Positions 17,148-29,239 of a stretch of 64,000 nucleotides of DNA are shown here, piece by piece. Source of the DNA: Shimia sp. (GTDB lineage Bacteria; Pseudomonadota; Alphaproteobacteria; Rhodobacterales; Rhodobacteraceae); NCBI GenBank assembly GCA_024224295.1, contig JAAENN010000228.1, forward strand, positions 1-64,000. Reading direction: 5' to 3'. Numbering within the stretch: position 1 is the stretch's first letter; every line of letters starts with the position of its first letter. Below the pieces are notes generated by a model. That model made no database searches, had not been told where the DNA came from, and was given only the letters and a program-made list of their open reading frames with translations. The translations under genes and the position numbers were made by a program.

Positions 17148-18506
17148 TTAAATATGCAGGGCGTGCCCCAACGCTTTCAAACAAGCTTCTTGCAAGCCTT
17201 CCGACTGGGTCGGATGGGCGTGGATTGTGGCCGCAATATCCTCAAGACAAGCACCCATTTCGATGGCCAGTGAAAACGCAGCAGAAAGTTCCGAAATCCC
17301 CGCACCTACGGCCTGCAAGCCCACAATCGCGTGGTCCTCTTCGCGGTAGACAACCCGCACAAAGCCGTCGTCGCGTTCCGTGGTCATAGCACGGCCATTG
17401 GCCATAAATGGAAACTCGCTGGATTTGGTGCCGTCGATCTCGCCCGGCAGTGCGCCGCAGGTCACCACTTCAGGATCAGTAAAACACACCGCCGGAATGG
17501 CACGTTTGTCCCATTCCACCGCGTGACCCGCGATGTGCTCGGCCACCATCTCGCCCTGCGCCATCGCCCGGTGTGCCAGCATTGGCTCGCCAGTCACGTC
17601 GCCAATCGCGTAGATCCCGCGCATGGAGGTTTGGCAGAAGTTGTCGATCTTCACAAACGGCCCGTCTTGGGTCAGCGCCAGTTCCTCAATACCAATGCCA
17701 GCCGTGCGCGGGCGCCGCCCAACAGTCACCAGCACCTTCTCCGCAACCACATCACCTTGATCGGTTTGCAGCGCGCCATCGCTATAGCCCTGTGCCTTGG
17801 TGCCGGTCATCACCGTCACGCCGAGTTCTTCCAAACGATTGGCCACTGGCTTGGTCAGGGTCTTGTCATACAGCGACAGAATGCGATCTTCCGCTTCCAC
17901 CACGGTGACTTTGCTGCCCAGCTTGGCAAACACCGTGCCCAGCTCTAGACCAATGTAGCCGCCGCCAACCACGGCCAACGTTTCCGGAACCTCGGTCAAA
18001 TCCAGCGCCTCGGTCGAGGACAGGGTTGAGCCGCCAAACGGCAGGAATGGCAGTTCCACCGGTGCGGAACCCGTGGCGATCACCACATAGTCCGCCCGGA
18101 TTTGCTGCACCTCGTCGCCATTGGTGACTACGACGGTTTTGCCATCTAGGAAGCGCGCCTGCCCAGTGACAAACCGCGCCTTGGCTTTCTTCATCAACGC
18201 AGAAACACCGGTATTGAGGCGCTGCACAATGCCGTCTTTCCACGCCACGGTTTGGGCCAGATCGATGTTTGGCGTACCTGCGGAAATCCCCAGCGGCCCA
18301 TCGTTCACATGCGCAATCTTATGAAATTCATCCGCCGCGTGGATCATCGCCTTGGACGGAATACAGCCGACGTTTAGACAGGTTCCCCCCGGTTTTCCGG
18401 CATCCACAACAACGGTATCAATGCCCAACTGGCCGGCGCGAATGGCACAGACGTAGCCCCCCGGCCCCGCACCAATGATCAGTAGTTTACAAGTTATATC
18501 GGTCAT
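17148..18506 (-). CDS. lpdA: dihydrolipoyl dehydrogenase (E3)
   Basis: 452 aa FAD-dependent disulfide reductase that reoxidises lipoamide on the E2 subunit with NAD+. FAD loop GAGPGGY at 12-18, redox-active cysteines 43 and 48 in GTCLNVGCIPSK, NAD loop VGGGYIGLELG in the middle, and C-terminal HPTQSE with the catalytic His-Glu pair. Its ATG directly abuts the stop of the E2 gene, so it is the last gene of the branched-chain dehydrogenase operon. Confidence 0.95.
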   Translation of the reverse strand: MTDITCKLLIIGAGPGGYVCAIRAGQLGIDTVVVDAGKPGGTCLNVGCIPSKAMIHAADEFHKIAHVNDGPLGISAGTPNIDLAQTVAWKDGIVQRLNTGVSALMKKAKARFVTGQARFLDGKTVVVTNGDEVQQIRADYVVIATGSAPVELPFLPFGGSTLSSTEALDLTEVPETLAVVGGGYIGLELGTVFAKLGSKVTVVEAEDRILSLYDKTLTKPVANRLEELGVTVMTGTKAQGYSDGALQTDQGDVVAEKVLVTVGRRPRTAGIGIEELALTQDGPFVKIDNFCQTSMRGIYAIGDVTGEPMLAHRAMAQGEMVAEHIAGHAVEWDKRAIPAVCFTDPEVVTCGALPGEIDGTKSSEFPFMANGRAMTTERDDGFVRVVYREEDHAIVGLQAVGAGISELSAAFSLAIEMGACLEDIAATIHAHPTQSEGLQEACLKALGHALHI

Positions 18507-19769
18507 TTAGCCCTCAACAAACAGCATCGCTGGTGTTTCCAGCAGAGTTTTGATTTTTTGCACAAACACGGCCGCATCCCAGCCGTCGATCACCCGGTGA
18601 TCAAAGCTGCAGGAGATGTTCATCATCTTGCGCGGCTGGAACTGCTGCCCATCCCAGACAGGGCGGATCTGCATCTTGTTCACACCCACAATAGCCACCT
18701 CCGGATGGTTGATGATCGGTGTGGTTGCAATTGCGCCAAGCGGTCCAAGTGAGGTGATGGTGATGGTACCACCGGACAACTCATCACGCTTGATAGTGCC
18801 GTCCCGTGCTTCTTGCGCCAACCGCGACACGGTTTCCGCATTGTCCCACAGGCTTCCCGCTTCGGCGTGTTTCACCACCGGCACGTTCAAACCGTTTGGC
18901 GTTTGCGTGGCAATGCCCACATGCACCCCCCCATGACGGTGGATCACACCCGCCTCATCATCATAGCGCGCATTCAACTCCGGCTGCTCGCGCACCGCTT
19001 CGACAATCGCCCGCATCAGGAACGGCAGCAATGTGAGCTTCGCCCGCTCGCCTTTGTGCTTGGCGTTAAGCGCCGCACGCAGGTCTTCCAGCGCCGACAT
19101 CTCGACCTCTTCCACAATGGTGATATGCGGAATTTGCCGTTTGGAGATCGCCATCTTCTCGGCAATCTTGCGGCGCATGCCAATCACGCGCACCTCTTCC
19201 ACGCCGGTATTCTGCCCTCGCACCACAGAGCCCTGCTGAATGCCACCGGAGGCAATCCAGTTGTCTAGATCCGCATGACTGATCCGCCCCGCCGCACCGG
19301 ACCCCGGCACCTGACGCAAATCAACACCTTCTTCCCGTGCTCGTGCCCGCACCGACGGCGACGCCAAAGGCTTGGTGCCTGCGGCCCGTTTCACAGGCGC
19401 TGCCGCTGCAGCAGCAGGTTTCGCCGCTGGCTTTGGCGCAGGCGTTTCCTCGGCCTCCACAACCTCAGGCTTCTTTTCAACCGGTGCTGCAACAGACTCT
19501 TCCGCCACACCACTCTCGTTGCCTTCGCCGTCCACTTCGATGCGGATCAACACGGCGCCAATCGCGATCATGTCGCCAATCTCGCCGCCCAGCGCCAGCA
19601 CCTTACCGTCCACAGACGATGGTACCTCAACTGCGGCTTTGTCGGTCATCACGGCAGCGAGCACGTCATCCTCGCGTACCACATCGCCAACTCTCACATG
19701 CCATTCGACCAGTTCGGCCTCGGCAATGCCCTCTCCAACGTCGGGCAAACGGATTGCAAATACTCCCAT
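18507..19769 (-). CDS. bkdB: branched-chain 2-oxoacid dehydrogenase E2
   Basis: 420 aa lipoamide acyltransferase. One N-terminal lipoyl domain with Lys44 in MTDKAAVEVPS, an Ala/Pro/Glu-rich linker (about 85-135), a peripheral subunit-binding domain (ASPSVRARAREEGVDL ... GAAGRISHADL), then the catalytic domain with DHRVIDG (His391, Asp395). A single lipoyl domain and the gene order with alpha and beta E1 subunits favour the branched-chain complex over pyruvate or 2-oxoglutarate dehydrogenase. Confidence 0.93.
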   Translation of the reverse strand: MGVFAIRLPDVGEGIAEAELVEWHVRVGDVVREDDVLAAVMTDKAAVEVPSSVDGKVLALGGEIGDMIAIGAVLIRIEVDGEGNESGVAEESVAAPVEKKPEVVEAEETPAPKPAAKPAAAAAAPVKRAAGTKPLASPSVRARAREEGVDLRQVPGSGAAGRISHADLDNWIASGGIQQGSVVRGQNTGVEEVRVIGMRRKIAEKMAISKRQIPHITIVEEVEMSALEDLRAALNAKHKGERAKLTLLPFLMRAIVEAVREQPELNARYDDEAGVIHRHGGVHVGIATQTPNGLNVPVVKHAEAGSLWDNAETVSRLAQEARDGTIKRDELSGGTITITSLGPLGAIATTPIINHPEVAIVGVNKMQIRPVWDGQQFQPRKMMNISCSFDHRVIDGWDAAVFVQKIKTLLETPAMLFVEG

Positions 19770-19772
19770 GGC

Positions 19773-20786
19773 TCAGTCCTTCATGACTTTGCGCAGCGCT
19801 TCACCAACACGACCAGGTCCCGGGAAATACTCCCACTCCTGCGCATGTGGATATGGCGTGTCCCATCCGGTCACCCGGATCATCGGCGTTTCAAGATGAT
19901 AAAAACAGGCTTCTTGTACGAGGCTCATCAACTCACCGCCAAAGCCTGAGGTGCGTGTCGCCTCATGCACAATCACACAGCGCCCGGTCTTTTTCACACT
20001 CTCAACGATGGTGTCCAGATCCAGTGGCATCAGCGTGCGCAGGTCAATCACCTCCGCATCCACACCGGTCTCCTCTGCCGCCGCCTCGGCCACGTAAACC
20101 ATCGTGCCATAGGCCAAAACCGTCACATCCGCGCCTTCACGTTGGATATGAGCTTTGCCCAGCGGGACGATCTCATTACCTTCGGGCACGTTGCCTTGAG
20201 CGTGCTTCTTCCAGCTCTCGATGGGCTTGTCGTGATGGCCATCAAACGGCCCGTTGTACAACCGCTTCGGCTCTAGGAAGATCACCGGATCGGGGTCTTC
20301 AATCGCGGCCAGCAACAGGCCTTTGGCATCGCGCGGGTTGGACGGGATCACCACTTTCAACCCTGACACATGGGTGAAAATAGCCTCTGGGCTTTGGCTG
20401 TGGGTCTGGCCCCCAAAAATACCGCCACCGGTAGGCATACGGATCACCAAAGGACAGGTGAAATCGCCGTTGGAACGGTGCCGCAGACGCGCCGCCTCCG
20501 ACACAATCTGATCATACGCCGGATACACATAATCGGCGAACTGAATCTCGATCACCGGCTTCAGCCCATAAGCCGCCATGCCAATCGCCGCGCCCACAAT
20601 GCCGCTCTCATTGATCGGCGCGTCAAAACAACGGGACTTGCCGTATTTCTCCTGCAACCCGGCAGTACAGCGGAACACACCACCAAAAAAACCGACGTCT
20701 TCGCCAAACACCACCACTTTGTCATCCGCTGCCATGGCCACATCATGCGCTTCGCGGATGGCTTCAATCATTGTCATCTGTGCCAT
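19773..20786 (-). CDS. bkdA2: branched-chain 2-oxoacid dehydrogenase E1 beta
   Basis: 337 aa transketolase-like beta subunit of the thiamine diphosphate-dependent E1 component. Recognisable segments are FGEDVGFFGGVFR, GIVGAAIGMAAYGLKPVIEIQFADY and VIDLRTLMPLD. Together with the alpha subunit it decarboxylates the 2-oxoacids of valine, leucine and isoleucine. It lies 2 bp after the alpha subunit and 3 bp before E2. Confidence 0.94.
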   Translation of the reverse strand: MAQMTMIEAIREAHDVAMAADDKVVVFGEDVGFFGGVFRCTAGLQEKYGKSRCFDAPINESGIVGAAIGMAAYGLKPVIEIQFADYVYPAYDQIVSEAARLRHRSNGDFTCPLVIRMPTGGGIFGGQTHSQSPEAIFTHVSGLKVVIPSNPRDAKGLLLAAIEDPDPVIFLEPKRLYNGPFDGHHDKPIESWKKHAQGNVPEGNEIVPLGKAHIQREGADVTVLAYGTMVYVAEAAAEETGVDAEVIDLRTLMPLDLDTIVESVKKTGRCVIVHEATRTSGFGGELMSLVQEACFYHLETPMIRVTGWDTPYPHAQEWEYFPGPGRVGEALRKVMKD

Positions 20787-20788
20787 GA

Positions 20789-22027
<1,239 letters not shown>

Positions 22028-22244
22028 TCACCTTTCTGAAGTGGGGCTGACGCCGGAAGGCACGGTTGCTCCGTCATGTTGACCCACGCAAAGGGATCAG
22101 GGGCGGACAATGGAACCGATACCCCCGCCAGTCAGCGAGAATTATTCAACCTGTTAAGTTTAGCCCACATCCCGGGTTGAAAAACGGCGTTCTCCTATCG
22201 TATTTGCGAAATGTTGGCCGAAAAATCCGCCAAAGGAGATAGTT

Positions 22245-22709
22245 GTGGCGAAAATCACCATAGACGAAATTGACCGCAAAATTATCCGTGCCTTAAGCGA
22301 GGACGCCCGCATGTCTGTGGTGCAGATCGCAGACCGCGTCGGCCTCTCCGCAACCCCTTGCAAACGTCGGCTGAAGCAGCTGCAAGACAGCGGATTGATC
22401 TCGGGATACACACTACGCATCGACCGTATGACTGCCGGTTTTGGTATTACCGCCTATGTGAATGTTGAGCTGGAGCGTCAAGATGCGGACGCTATTTCAA
22501 ATTTTCAGAAAGAAGTGGCCCGATTTGACGAGGTTGTGACCGGCACACTGATGACCGGCGCGATGGATTTCCAATTGGAGATCTGGGTGGAAAGCCTTGA
22601 AGAATTTGAGAGTTTTCTACAATCCAAACTCATGCGTCTTCCCGGCATCCGAGCAATCCGCTCCCGATTTGCTCTCAAGAAGTTTGTGGAGCGGGTACGC
22701 ATACCGTAG
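22245..22709 (+). CDS. Lrp/AsnC-family regulator of bkd operon
   Basis: 154 aa. N-terminal winged HTH (IDRKIIRALSEDARM, VGLSATPCKRRLK) and a C-terminal RAM domain that usually binds amino acids. The start is GTG at 22245 with AAGGAGA six bases upstream. It diverges from bkdA1 across a 220-bp gap, the same arrangement as the BkdR activator of Pseudomonas. Control of the bkd operon by branched-chain amino acids is inferred from that position. Confidence 0.92.
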   Translation: MAKITIDEIDRKIIRALSEDARMSVVQIADRVGLSATPCKRRLKQLQDSGLISGYTLRIDRMTAGFGITAYVNVELERQDADAISNFQKEVARFDEVVTGTLMTGAMDFQLEIWVESLEEFESFLQSKLMRLPGIRAIRSRFALKKFVERVRIP

Positions 22710-22906
22710 CTTTTCGGGTTCAAAAATCGCTTTCTTTCAAATACTTAACAAAGCATCTATCATTGATCTCTCCAGTATTTCCTTGCAGCCCAGACCGATG
22801 TTTTCCTGCTCAAATTTACTCTTAAACACTTCGAAGGGATTTTGTGGGTACCGATGGGAGACCCCGTGATTTCTCGGGCGATGAGACATTTTGTTAGGAG
22901 CCAAAA

Positions 22907-25165
22907 ATGTTTAGAGCCAAAAAGCTGTCCCTTTCGCTAAAGCTGCCATTGGTGATGGTAGCCTTGACAGCCACGTTTCTGGTTACAGTGTCCTTCCTCG
23001 TCTATCGCATGGCGGAGCAAAACATTCGGCAGAATGTTTACGCCTCTCACGAAACCACTGCCAATGCGGGCAAGCAAGCCATCGCCGCCCTAATTGATGC
23101 AGTCCGGCGTGATCTGGTGATGAATGCGGATCAACCCACTACCTTCCGCGCCATCAGTAACTTTGACCGCGTGATTGGCATGATTGAGGCCGATGATCCG
23201 ATCAAATACCTCACGGACACTTACATCACCAAAAACCCGAACCCTGCGGGTGAAAGGGCAAAGCTGATTGATCCGGGTGATGGGCAATACTACAGCCAGT
23301 CCCACAACAGCTACCACCCGACTTTCCTACGCTCGCTGAACCTCAACGGTTACGCCGACATCTACCTGTTCAACACCGAAGGCCGCCTGCTCTACTCGGT
23401 GATGAAACAGGACGACTTTGCGCAAGATTTCTCAAAAGGCGCCTATGCCGCCTCTGGTCTGGGGCAAGTCTTCAAAGCTGCCGTAAGCTCCAACCCCGGC
23501 GAGATCAGCACCTCTGACTTTGCCGCCTATGAGATCACCGGCGGCGCCTCAAGTGCCTTCCTCGCGATCCCGATCCTGAGTAAAAAGAAAGCCATTGCTG
23601 GCGTGCTGGCCGTACAACTGTCCAGCGACCGCATCACCAGCGCTTTGTCCACCAATCTAGACGACAGCGGGCATCAGAATCTCTTCCTAGTGGGCGAAGA
23701 CGGCACCGCCCGAAGTCCATCCCTGATTGATGGCCTCTTTGAAGTCTCCGGCACCCTGCCCGCCGCTCCGCACATTGCGGCAGCTCAGGTCCACGAAGAG
23801 GCCTTCTTTGAAACCGTAACCTCTGTAGGAGGCATCAACGCAATCAGTCTGGTGAAACCTATGGAAGTTCCCGGTTTCAACTGGTCGCTGGTTATGGAAA
23901 CCGACCATGACGCCGCCTTCTCCGTCGTCAATGAAATCCGTCTTGTTGCTATCGCCATGATCGCCGTTTCCGTGGTGATTGCGATTATCGTGTCTTGGGT
24001 TGCCGCTAGCCGCGTAACCAAACCCATCCGGGCGTTGCGCGGTGTAACCGACGCTTTGGCCGAAGGAGATTATGAGATCGACATCTCCGGCCAAAAGCGG
24101 GGCGACGAGCTGGGCGATTTGGCCCGCACCATGGGTGATTTCCGCGACAAGCTGAAACAAGCGGACGATGCCTCCGAACGCGAAGCCGAAACAGCCCGGA
24201 AAACCTCAGAAGTTGTGGAAACCATGAGTGGGGCGCTGGTCGAACTAGAGCGCGGCAACCTAGCGTGTGATATTCACGAGCCGTTTGTGGCTGACTACGA
24301 AATCCTGCGCGAAAACTTCAACCGCAGTCTAACCAATCTGCGCACACTGATGTCTGAGATTGTCGAAGCGTCCCAGCATGTGGGCCAATACTCCGATGAA
24401 CAAAAATCCGCCGCAACAGTGATGGAGAAGCGCACCGAAAGCGCGGCAGCCACTTTGGAAGATACCGCGCAGGCCGTGAACTCCCTGTCGGACGGGGTGA
24501 AAGCCACCGCAGACCGCGCCACACGCGTGGATGGCGTTATGCAAACCGCGCGTCAGGAAGCGGAAAGTAGCCACGATGTGGTCTCGTCCGCCGTGGACGC
24601 CATGGACCAGATCCAGACCGCCTCAACAGAGATTTCGCAGATCATTGGCGTAATCGACGACATTGCCTTCCAAACCAACCTGCTTGCCTTGAACGCTGGC
24701 GTCGAAGCTGCCCGTGCGGGCAGTGCAGGAAGTGGTTTTGCCGTGGTAGCCTCAGAAGTACGCGCCTTGGCACAACGTGCGGCAGAGGCAGCCGGTCAAA
24801 TTCAAGCCCTCACCAGCGCCAGCGAAGACCATGTTTCGAACGGAGTTGAGATGGTTGGCCGGGCTGGAGACGCGCTGACCAACATCATCACACAAGTGAC
24901 TTCTGTTTCCGATCTCGTGACGGAGATTTCAGACGGCGTTCGCACGCAATCTGAAGGCTTGGAGAGCATCAACACCTCGATGCGCGAGCTGGACTCCGTG
25001 ACGCAGCAGAACACCGCCATGGCAGAGGAAGCCGCCGCCTCAAGCCAAATGCTTTTGGCAGAGGCCCAAAGCCTGTCCGGAATTGTTGCGCGCTTTGACA
25101 TGGATGAAGCGGCTCTGGCTGAAGAAGAGCCAGAGTCCTTTGAAGAGAACAGGCTAAGCGCGTAA
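22907..25165 (+). CDS. methyl-accepting chemotaxis protein with large periplasmic sensor
   Basis: 752 aa. TM1 is about 15-33 and TM2 about 344-364, bounding a periplasmic sensor of some 310 residues of the Cache-like type (the [15 protein letters not shown] strand and [15 protein letters not shown] are typical). A HAMP follows TM2 and a second HAMP-like segment lies around 425-490. The signalling tip [12 protein letters not shown] is near residue 587. It ends in an acidic stretch without a WxxF pentapeptide, unlike the MCP at 14423. It stands alone, with TAGGAG before the ATG and its own terminator. Confidence 0.95.
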   Translation: MFRAKKLSLSLKLPLVMVALTATFLVTVSFLVYRMAEQNIRQNVYASHETTANAGKQAIAALIDAVRRDLVMNADQPTTFRAISNFDRVIGMIEADDPIKYLTDTYITKNPNPAGERAKLIDPGDGQYYSQSHNSYHPTFLRSLNLNGYADIYLFNTEGRLLYSVMKQDDFAQDFSKGAYAASGLGQVFKAAVSSNPGEISTSDFAAYEITGGASSAFLAIPILSKKKAIAGVLAVQLSSDRITSALSTNLDDSGHQNLFLVGEDGTARSPSLIDGLFEVSGTLPAAPHIAAAQVHEEAFFETVTSVGGINAISLVKPMEVPGFNWSLVMETDHDAAFSVVNEIRLVAIAMIAVSVVIAIIVSWVAASRVTKPIRALRGVTDALAEGDYEIDISGQKRGDELGDLARTMGDFRDKLKQADDASEREAETARKTSEVVETMSGALVELERGNLACDIHEPFVADYEILRENFNRSLTNLRTLMSEIVEASQHVGQYSDEQKSAATVMEKRTESAAATLEDTAQAVNSLSDGVKATADRATRVDGVMQTARQEAESSHDVVSSAVDAMDQIQTASTEISQIIGVIDDIAFQTNLLALNAGVEAARAGSAGSGFAVVASEVRALAQRAAEAAGQIQALTSASEDHVSNGVEMVGRAGDALTNIITQVTSVSDLVTEISDGVRTQSEGLESINTSMRELDSVTQQNTAMAEEAAASSQMLLAEAQSLSGIVARFDMDEAALAEEEPESFEENRLSA

Positions 25166-25180
25166 ATCGTCCCCAACTTA

Positions 25181-25217
25181 GAGGACCGCCCAGGCAACTG
25201 GCCGGTCCTTTTCTTTT
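25181..25217 (+). terminator. intrinsic terminator
   Basis: AGGACCG (25182-25188) pairs with CGGTCCT (25203-25209). An inner CCAG-GCAA-CTGG stem with a GNRA loop sits inside, and TTTTCTTTT follows. It ends the MCP transcript. Confidence 0.85.
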
Positions 25218-25324
25218 GCTCAAGTGAGCGCAAGGTGAGGCGGAGTCGAGGCCGCGCATGAGCTCACCTCATAATCTAATTAAAAAACGATCATTTCCTC
25301 TCATAACGTGCAGAGGGTATAGAC

Positions 25325-25353
25325 GCGGTTTAAATCACTGACTGGATAACCGC
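25325..25353 (+). promoter_or_regulatory. leader hairpin overlapping metH ribosome site
   Basis: GCGGTT (25325-25330) and AACCGC (25348-25353) can pair just before the ATG at 25357. The loop contains CTGGA, the only Shine-Dalgarno-like segment. It could control translation, but it does not match the SAM-II, SAH or SAM/SAH riboswitch consensus as I know them. Confidence 0.35.
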
Positions 25354-25356
25354 ACT

Positions 25357-26409
25357 ATGCTCGATTTTTCTCTCCCTGCCACGCCGGCACTGGCGGCATT
25401 GCGCGCGATTGCCGACGACCGCATTTTGATTTTGGACGGCGCAATGGGCACAATGATCCAAAAGCTGCAAATGACCGAAGAGGACTTTACGGCCCAGGGG
25501 CACATCCATGGGCCGGGATGTCGGCACCACTATCATCCAGATCACCCGCAACAAGGCAACAACGATCTCTTGGTGCTGACGCAACCGAAAGCGGTTGAAG
25601 ATATTCAGTTCGAATTTGCCATGGCCGGCGCAGATATTCTGGAGACCAACACGTTTTCGTCGACCACCATCGCGCAGGCGGACTACGGGTTGGAAGAAGC
25701 AGTGTTTGATCTCAACGTGGCCGGAGCACAAGTGGCACGCCGTGCTGCTGATCGCGCAACCGCTGCGGATGGCAAACCGCGCTTCGTGGCTGGAGCAGTC
25801 GGGCCAACCAACCGGACGGCCTCGATTAGCCCTGAAGTGAATGATCCCGGATACCGCGCTGTGACCTTCGATGACTTACGGATCGCGTACCGTGAGCAGA
25901 TTGATGGCTTGATCGCTGGCGGCTCTGACCTAATTTTGATCGAAACGATTTTTGACACGTTGAACGCCAAAGCCGCCATTTTTGCCGCCTTTGAGAGCTT
26001 TGCCAAAGTGGGGCGGCGTCTGCCTCTCATGATTTCAGGCACCATCACTGACGCCTCCGGGCGCACATTGTCCGGGCAAACGCCAACGGCGTTCTGGCAT
26101 TCCGTCGCCCATGCCCGTCCATTCACTGTTGGCTTGAATTGTGCCCTAGGAGCCGCGTCCATGCGGCCCCATATGGCTGAGATTTCTGGCGTGGCCACAT
26201 CCCTGACCTGCGCCTATCCAAATGCAGGGCTCCCGAATGCCTTTGGGCAATATGACGAAACCGCCGAGCAAACAGCTGCGCAGGTGGAAGACTTTGCCCG
26301 AGACGGGATCGTCAATGTTGTTGGCGGCTGTTGTGGCACGACACCAGATCACATTCGCGCAATGGCAGATGCCGTTGCGCCCTTTGCGCCGCGAAAGGTA
26401 TCCGTATGA
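25357..26409 (+). CDS. metH: methionine synthase, homocysteine-binding module (split MetH)
   Basis: 350 aa, equivalent to the first domain of cobalamin-dependent methionine synthase. [11 protein letters not shown] opens the barrel, [12 protein letters not shown] and [15 protein letters not shown] are family motifs, and NCALGA with [10 protein letters not shown] (Cys325, Cys326) supplies the three zinc-binding cysteines that activate homocysteine. It ends where the folate domain would begin in a full-length MetH. Its stop overlaps the ATG of the second metH gene by four bases (ATGA), so the two are translated together. Confidence 0.93.
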   Translation: MLDFSLPATPALAALRAIADDRILILDGAMGTMIQKLQMTEEDFTAQGHIHGPGCRHHYHPDHPQQGNNDLLVLTQPKAVEDIQFEFAMAGADILETNTFSSTTIAQADYGLEEAVFDLNVAGAQVARRAADRATAADGKPRFVAGAVGPTNRTASISPEVNDPGYRAVTFDDLRIAYREQIDGLIAGGSDLILIETIFDTLNAKAAIFAAFESFAKVGRRLPLMISGTITDASGRTLSGQTPTAFWHSVAHARPFTVGLNCALGAASMRPHMAEISGVATSLTCAYPNAGLPNAFGQYDETAEQTAAQVEDFARDGIVNVVGGCCGTTPDHIRAMADAVAPFAPRKVSV

Positions 26410-29135
26410 CACGTTATCTCCGCTTGTCCGGTCTTGAGCCATTTGTGCTGACTCCAGACATTCCATTTGTAAACGTAGGCGAACGGACCAACGTGACCGG
26501 TTCAGCCCGTTTCAGAAAGCTCATCGTCAATCGCGATTTTGCCACTGCGCTTGATGTGGCGCGTGATCAAGTTGAGAACGGAGCGCAGATCATCGATGTG
26601 AATATGGATGAGGGATTGATTGACAGCGAGAAAACGATGGTCGAATTCCTCAACCTCGTGGCCTCTGAACCGGATATCGCCCGCGTGCCAATCATGATCG
26701 ACTCGTCCAAATGGGAGGTGATTGAAGCCGGATTGAAATGTGTACAAGGCAAACCGGTGGTAAATTCCATCAGCCTGAAGGAAGGCGAAGACGCGTTCCG
26801 CCACCAAGCGGGCCTGTGTTTGGCATATGGCGCCGCTGTGGTGGTGATGGCGTTTGATGAGACCGGGCAGGCCGATACCTATGAGCGCAAAATCGAGATT
26901 TGCGCACGCGCCTACCGCATCCTAGTCGAAGACATGGACTTCCCTCCCGAAGATATCATCTTTGACCCCAACGTCTTTGCCGTGGCCACGGGCATCGAAG
27001 AGCACGATAACTACGGCGTTGATTTTATCAACGCGACAAAGTGGATTCGCGAAAACCTGCCCTATGCACACGTTTCAGGCGGGGTGTCCAACCTTTCCTT
27101 CAGCTTCCGTGGAAACGAACCTGTGCGGGAGGCCATGCACGCGGTCTTTCTCTACCATGCCATCAAGGTCGGCATGGACATGGGGATCGTCAACGCGGGG
27201 CAGTTGGTGGTGTATGACCAAATTGACCCAGAGTTACGTGAAGCCTGCGAAGACGTGGTGCTCAACCGCACACCAAAATCAGGCACCAATCCGACCGAGA
27301 ATCTGCTCGACATTGCAGAAAAGTTCCGCGGTGGCAAACGCGAAGAAAAAGTCCGCGACCTAGCATGGCGTGAGTGGCCGGTTGAAAAACGACTGGAACA
27401 TGCGCTGGTCAATGGAATTACCGAATTCATCGAAGAAGACACTGAAACTGCGCGTGCCAATGCGGAGCGACCGCTGCACGTGATCGAAGGCCCCCTCATG
27501 GCAGGCATGAACGTTGTCGGCGATCTATTTGGCGCAGGCAAAATGTTCCTGCCACAGGTGGTGAAATCCGCCCGCGTGATGAAACAGGCCGTGGCGGTAT
27601 TGCTGCCCTACATGGAAGAAGAAAAACGTCGAAGCGGCGGCGAAGCGCGCAAGTCGGCAGGCAAAGTGCTGATGGCGACGGTGAAAGGCGATGTGCATGA
27701 CATCGGCAAGAACATTGTTGGCGTTGTTTTGGCCTGTAACAACTATGAAATTGTTGATCTTGGCGTGATGGTGCCACCGCAGAAAATCCTGCAAGTCGCC
27801 CGAGAAGAGAATGTGGACGTGATCGGGGTGTCCGGTCTGATCACCCCGTCTTTGGACGAGATGGTACATCTGGCGTCTGAGATGGAGAAAGAGGGCTTTG
27901 ATATTCCGCTCCTTATTGGTGGCGCCACCACTTCGCGAGTGCACACCGCTGTGAAAATCGCCCCAAGATATCAGCAAAGTCAGGCCGTCTATGTCACAGA
28001 CGCCAGTCGCGCAGTCGGGGTTGTGGGCGCTCTTCTCAGCCCGACACGAAAACCTGACTATATAGCTGAAATTCAGGCGGAATATGCGGATGTAGCCGCA
28101 AAACACGAACGCAGTGAACAAGCCAAAAACCGGCTGCCGATAATCAAAGCCCGAGACAATGCGTTGAAGATGAACTGGAGCAACTACTCTCCGGTAGCTC
28201 CAACATTTACTGGCACCTGCACGCTGCCAGTTTGGGATTTGGCCGAAATTGCGCGCTACATCGATTGGACACCCTTTTTCCAAACGTGGGAAATGCGCGG
28301 TGTGTATCCGAAGATCCTGGACGACGAAAAACAGGGCGAGGCGGCGCGTGCGTTATTTGCGGATGCGCAAGCGATGCTGAAGAAAATCATTGACGAGCGC
28401 TGGTTTACGCCACGCGCTGTCGTGGGGTTTTGGCCGGCAAATGCGGTCGGTGACGACATCCGTCTGTACAAAAATAGCGACCGTACGGAGACTTTGTCCA
28501 CACTGCACACACTGCGACAACAGACCTTTAAGCGGGGAGATCGCCGCAATCTGGCAATGGCCGACTTTGTAGCACCGGAAGGACTTGGCGCAGATCATGT
28601 TGGTGGCTTCGTAGTTACAGCAGGCCCTGAAGAAGCTGAGATCGCGGAACGCTTGGACAAAGCCAATGACAACTATAGCGCCATCCTAGTGAAGGCTTTA
28701 GCGGACCGAATTGCAGAAGCTATGGCCGAAATGCTGCACGAGCAGGTTCGACGCGAGCACTGGGGCTATGCGACCGACGAGAGCTTTGATCCGCCGGCGC
28801 TGATTGGAGAACCGTACGACGGCATCCGCCCCGCCCCAGGGTACCCTGCGCAACCGGATCATACGGAAAAACGCACCCTCTTTGACCTGCTAGACGCTGA
28901 GGCAGCCACCGGTGTGACGTTGACTGAAAGCATGGCTATGTGGCCCGGTTCTTCTGTATCTGGCCTATTTATTGGCCATCCGGACAGCTATTACTTTGGT
29001 GTTGGTAAAGTGGAAAGGGATCAGGTCGAAGATTACGCCCAGCGCAAAGGGATGGACATTGAGGAGGCAGAGCGCTGGCTTGCGCCGATCTTGAATTATA
29101 GCCCTGCCGCTATCTCCCAAAAGTCAGCAGCCTAA
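26406..29135 (+). CDS. metH: methionine synthase, folate/B12/activation modules (split MetH)
   Basis: 909 aa from the ATG at 26406; an upstream in-frame ATG at 26331 would overlap the first metH gene by 79 bases. The pterin-binding barrel begins [13 protein letters not shown]. The cobalamin cap comes next, followed by the B12 domain with DVHDIGKN (axial His). The C-terminal AdoMet-binding reactivation domain includes the RREHWGYA and [14 protein letters not shown] motifs. Together with the preceding gene it transfers the methyl group of 5-methyltetrahydrofolate to homocysteine. Only the homocysteine domain is detached; the reactivation domain is retained. Confidence 0.95.
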   Translation: MTRYLRLSGLEPFVLTPDIPFVNVGERTNVTGSARFRKLIVNRDFATALDVARDQVENGAQIIDVNMDEGLIDSEKTMVEFLNLVASEPDIARVPIMIDSSKWEVIEAGLKCVQGKPVVNSISLKEGEDAFRHQAGLCLAYGAAVVVMAFDETGQADTYERKIEICARAYRILVEDMDFPPEDIIFDPNVFAVATGIEEHDNYGVDFINATKWIRENLPYAHVSGGVSNLSFSFRGNEPVREAMHAVFLYHAIKVGMDMGIVNAGQLVVYDQIDPELREACEDVVLNRTPKSGTNPTENLLDIAEKFRGGKREEKVRDLAWREWPVEKRLEHALVNGITEFIEEDTETARANAERPLHVIEGPLMAGMNVVGDLFGAGKMFLPQVVKSARVMKQAVAVLLPYMEEEKRRSGGEARKSAGKVLMATVKGDVHDIGKNIVGVVLACNNYEIVDLGVMVPPQKILQVAREENVDVIGVSGLITPSLDEMVHLASEMEKEGFDIPLLIGGATTSRVHTAVKIAPRYQQSQAVYVTDASRAVGVVGALLSPTRKPDYIAEIQAEYADVAAKHERSEQAKNRLPIIKARDNALKMNWSNYSPVAPTFTGTCTLPVWDLAEIARYIDWTPFFQTWEMRGVYPKILDDEKQGEAARALFADAQAMLKKIIDERWFTPRAVVGFWPANAVGDDIRLYKNSDRTETLSTLHTLRQQTFKRGDRRNLAMADFVAPEGLGADHVGGFVVTAGPEEAEIAERLDKANDNYSAILVKALADRIAEAMAEMLHEQVRREHWGYATDESFDPPALIGEPYDGIRPAPGYPAQPDHTEKRTLFDLLDAEAATGVTLTESMAMWPGSSVSGLFIGHPDSYYFGVGKVERDQVEDYAQRKGMDIEEAERWLAPILNYSPAAISQKSAA

Positions 29136-29148
29136 ACGGCTAAGAGCA

Positions 29149-29177
29149 GCCCCGATGTGCACGTAGTGTTTCGGGGC
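29149..29177 (+). terminator. probable terminator after metH
   Basis: GCCCCGA and TCGGGGC form a 7-bp stem around a 15-base loop. Only a weak T-rich tail follows, so termination efficiency is doubtful. Confidence 0.45.
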
Positions 29178-29239
29178 CACTTCGTTTGGTTGTTCTTGGC
29201 GCTGCTAAATCCTCCGACGAGGTATCGCAGCGAAAATCA

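Noticed and set aside
25217-25356. Possible SAM-II, SAH or SAM/SAH riboswitch before metH
   Set aside because: The conserved core sequences of those classes, as I remember them, are not present; only a simple hairpin remains.
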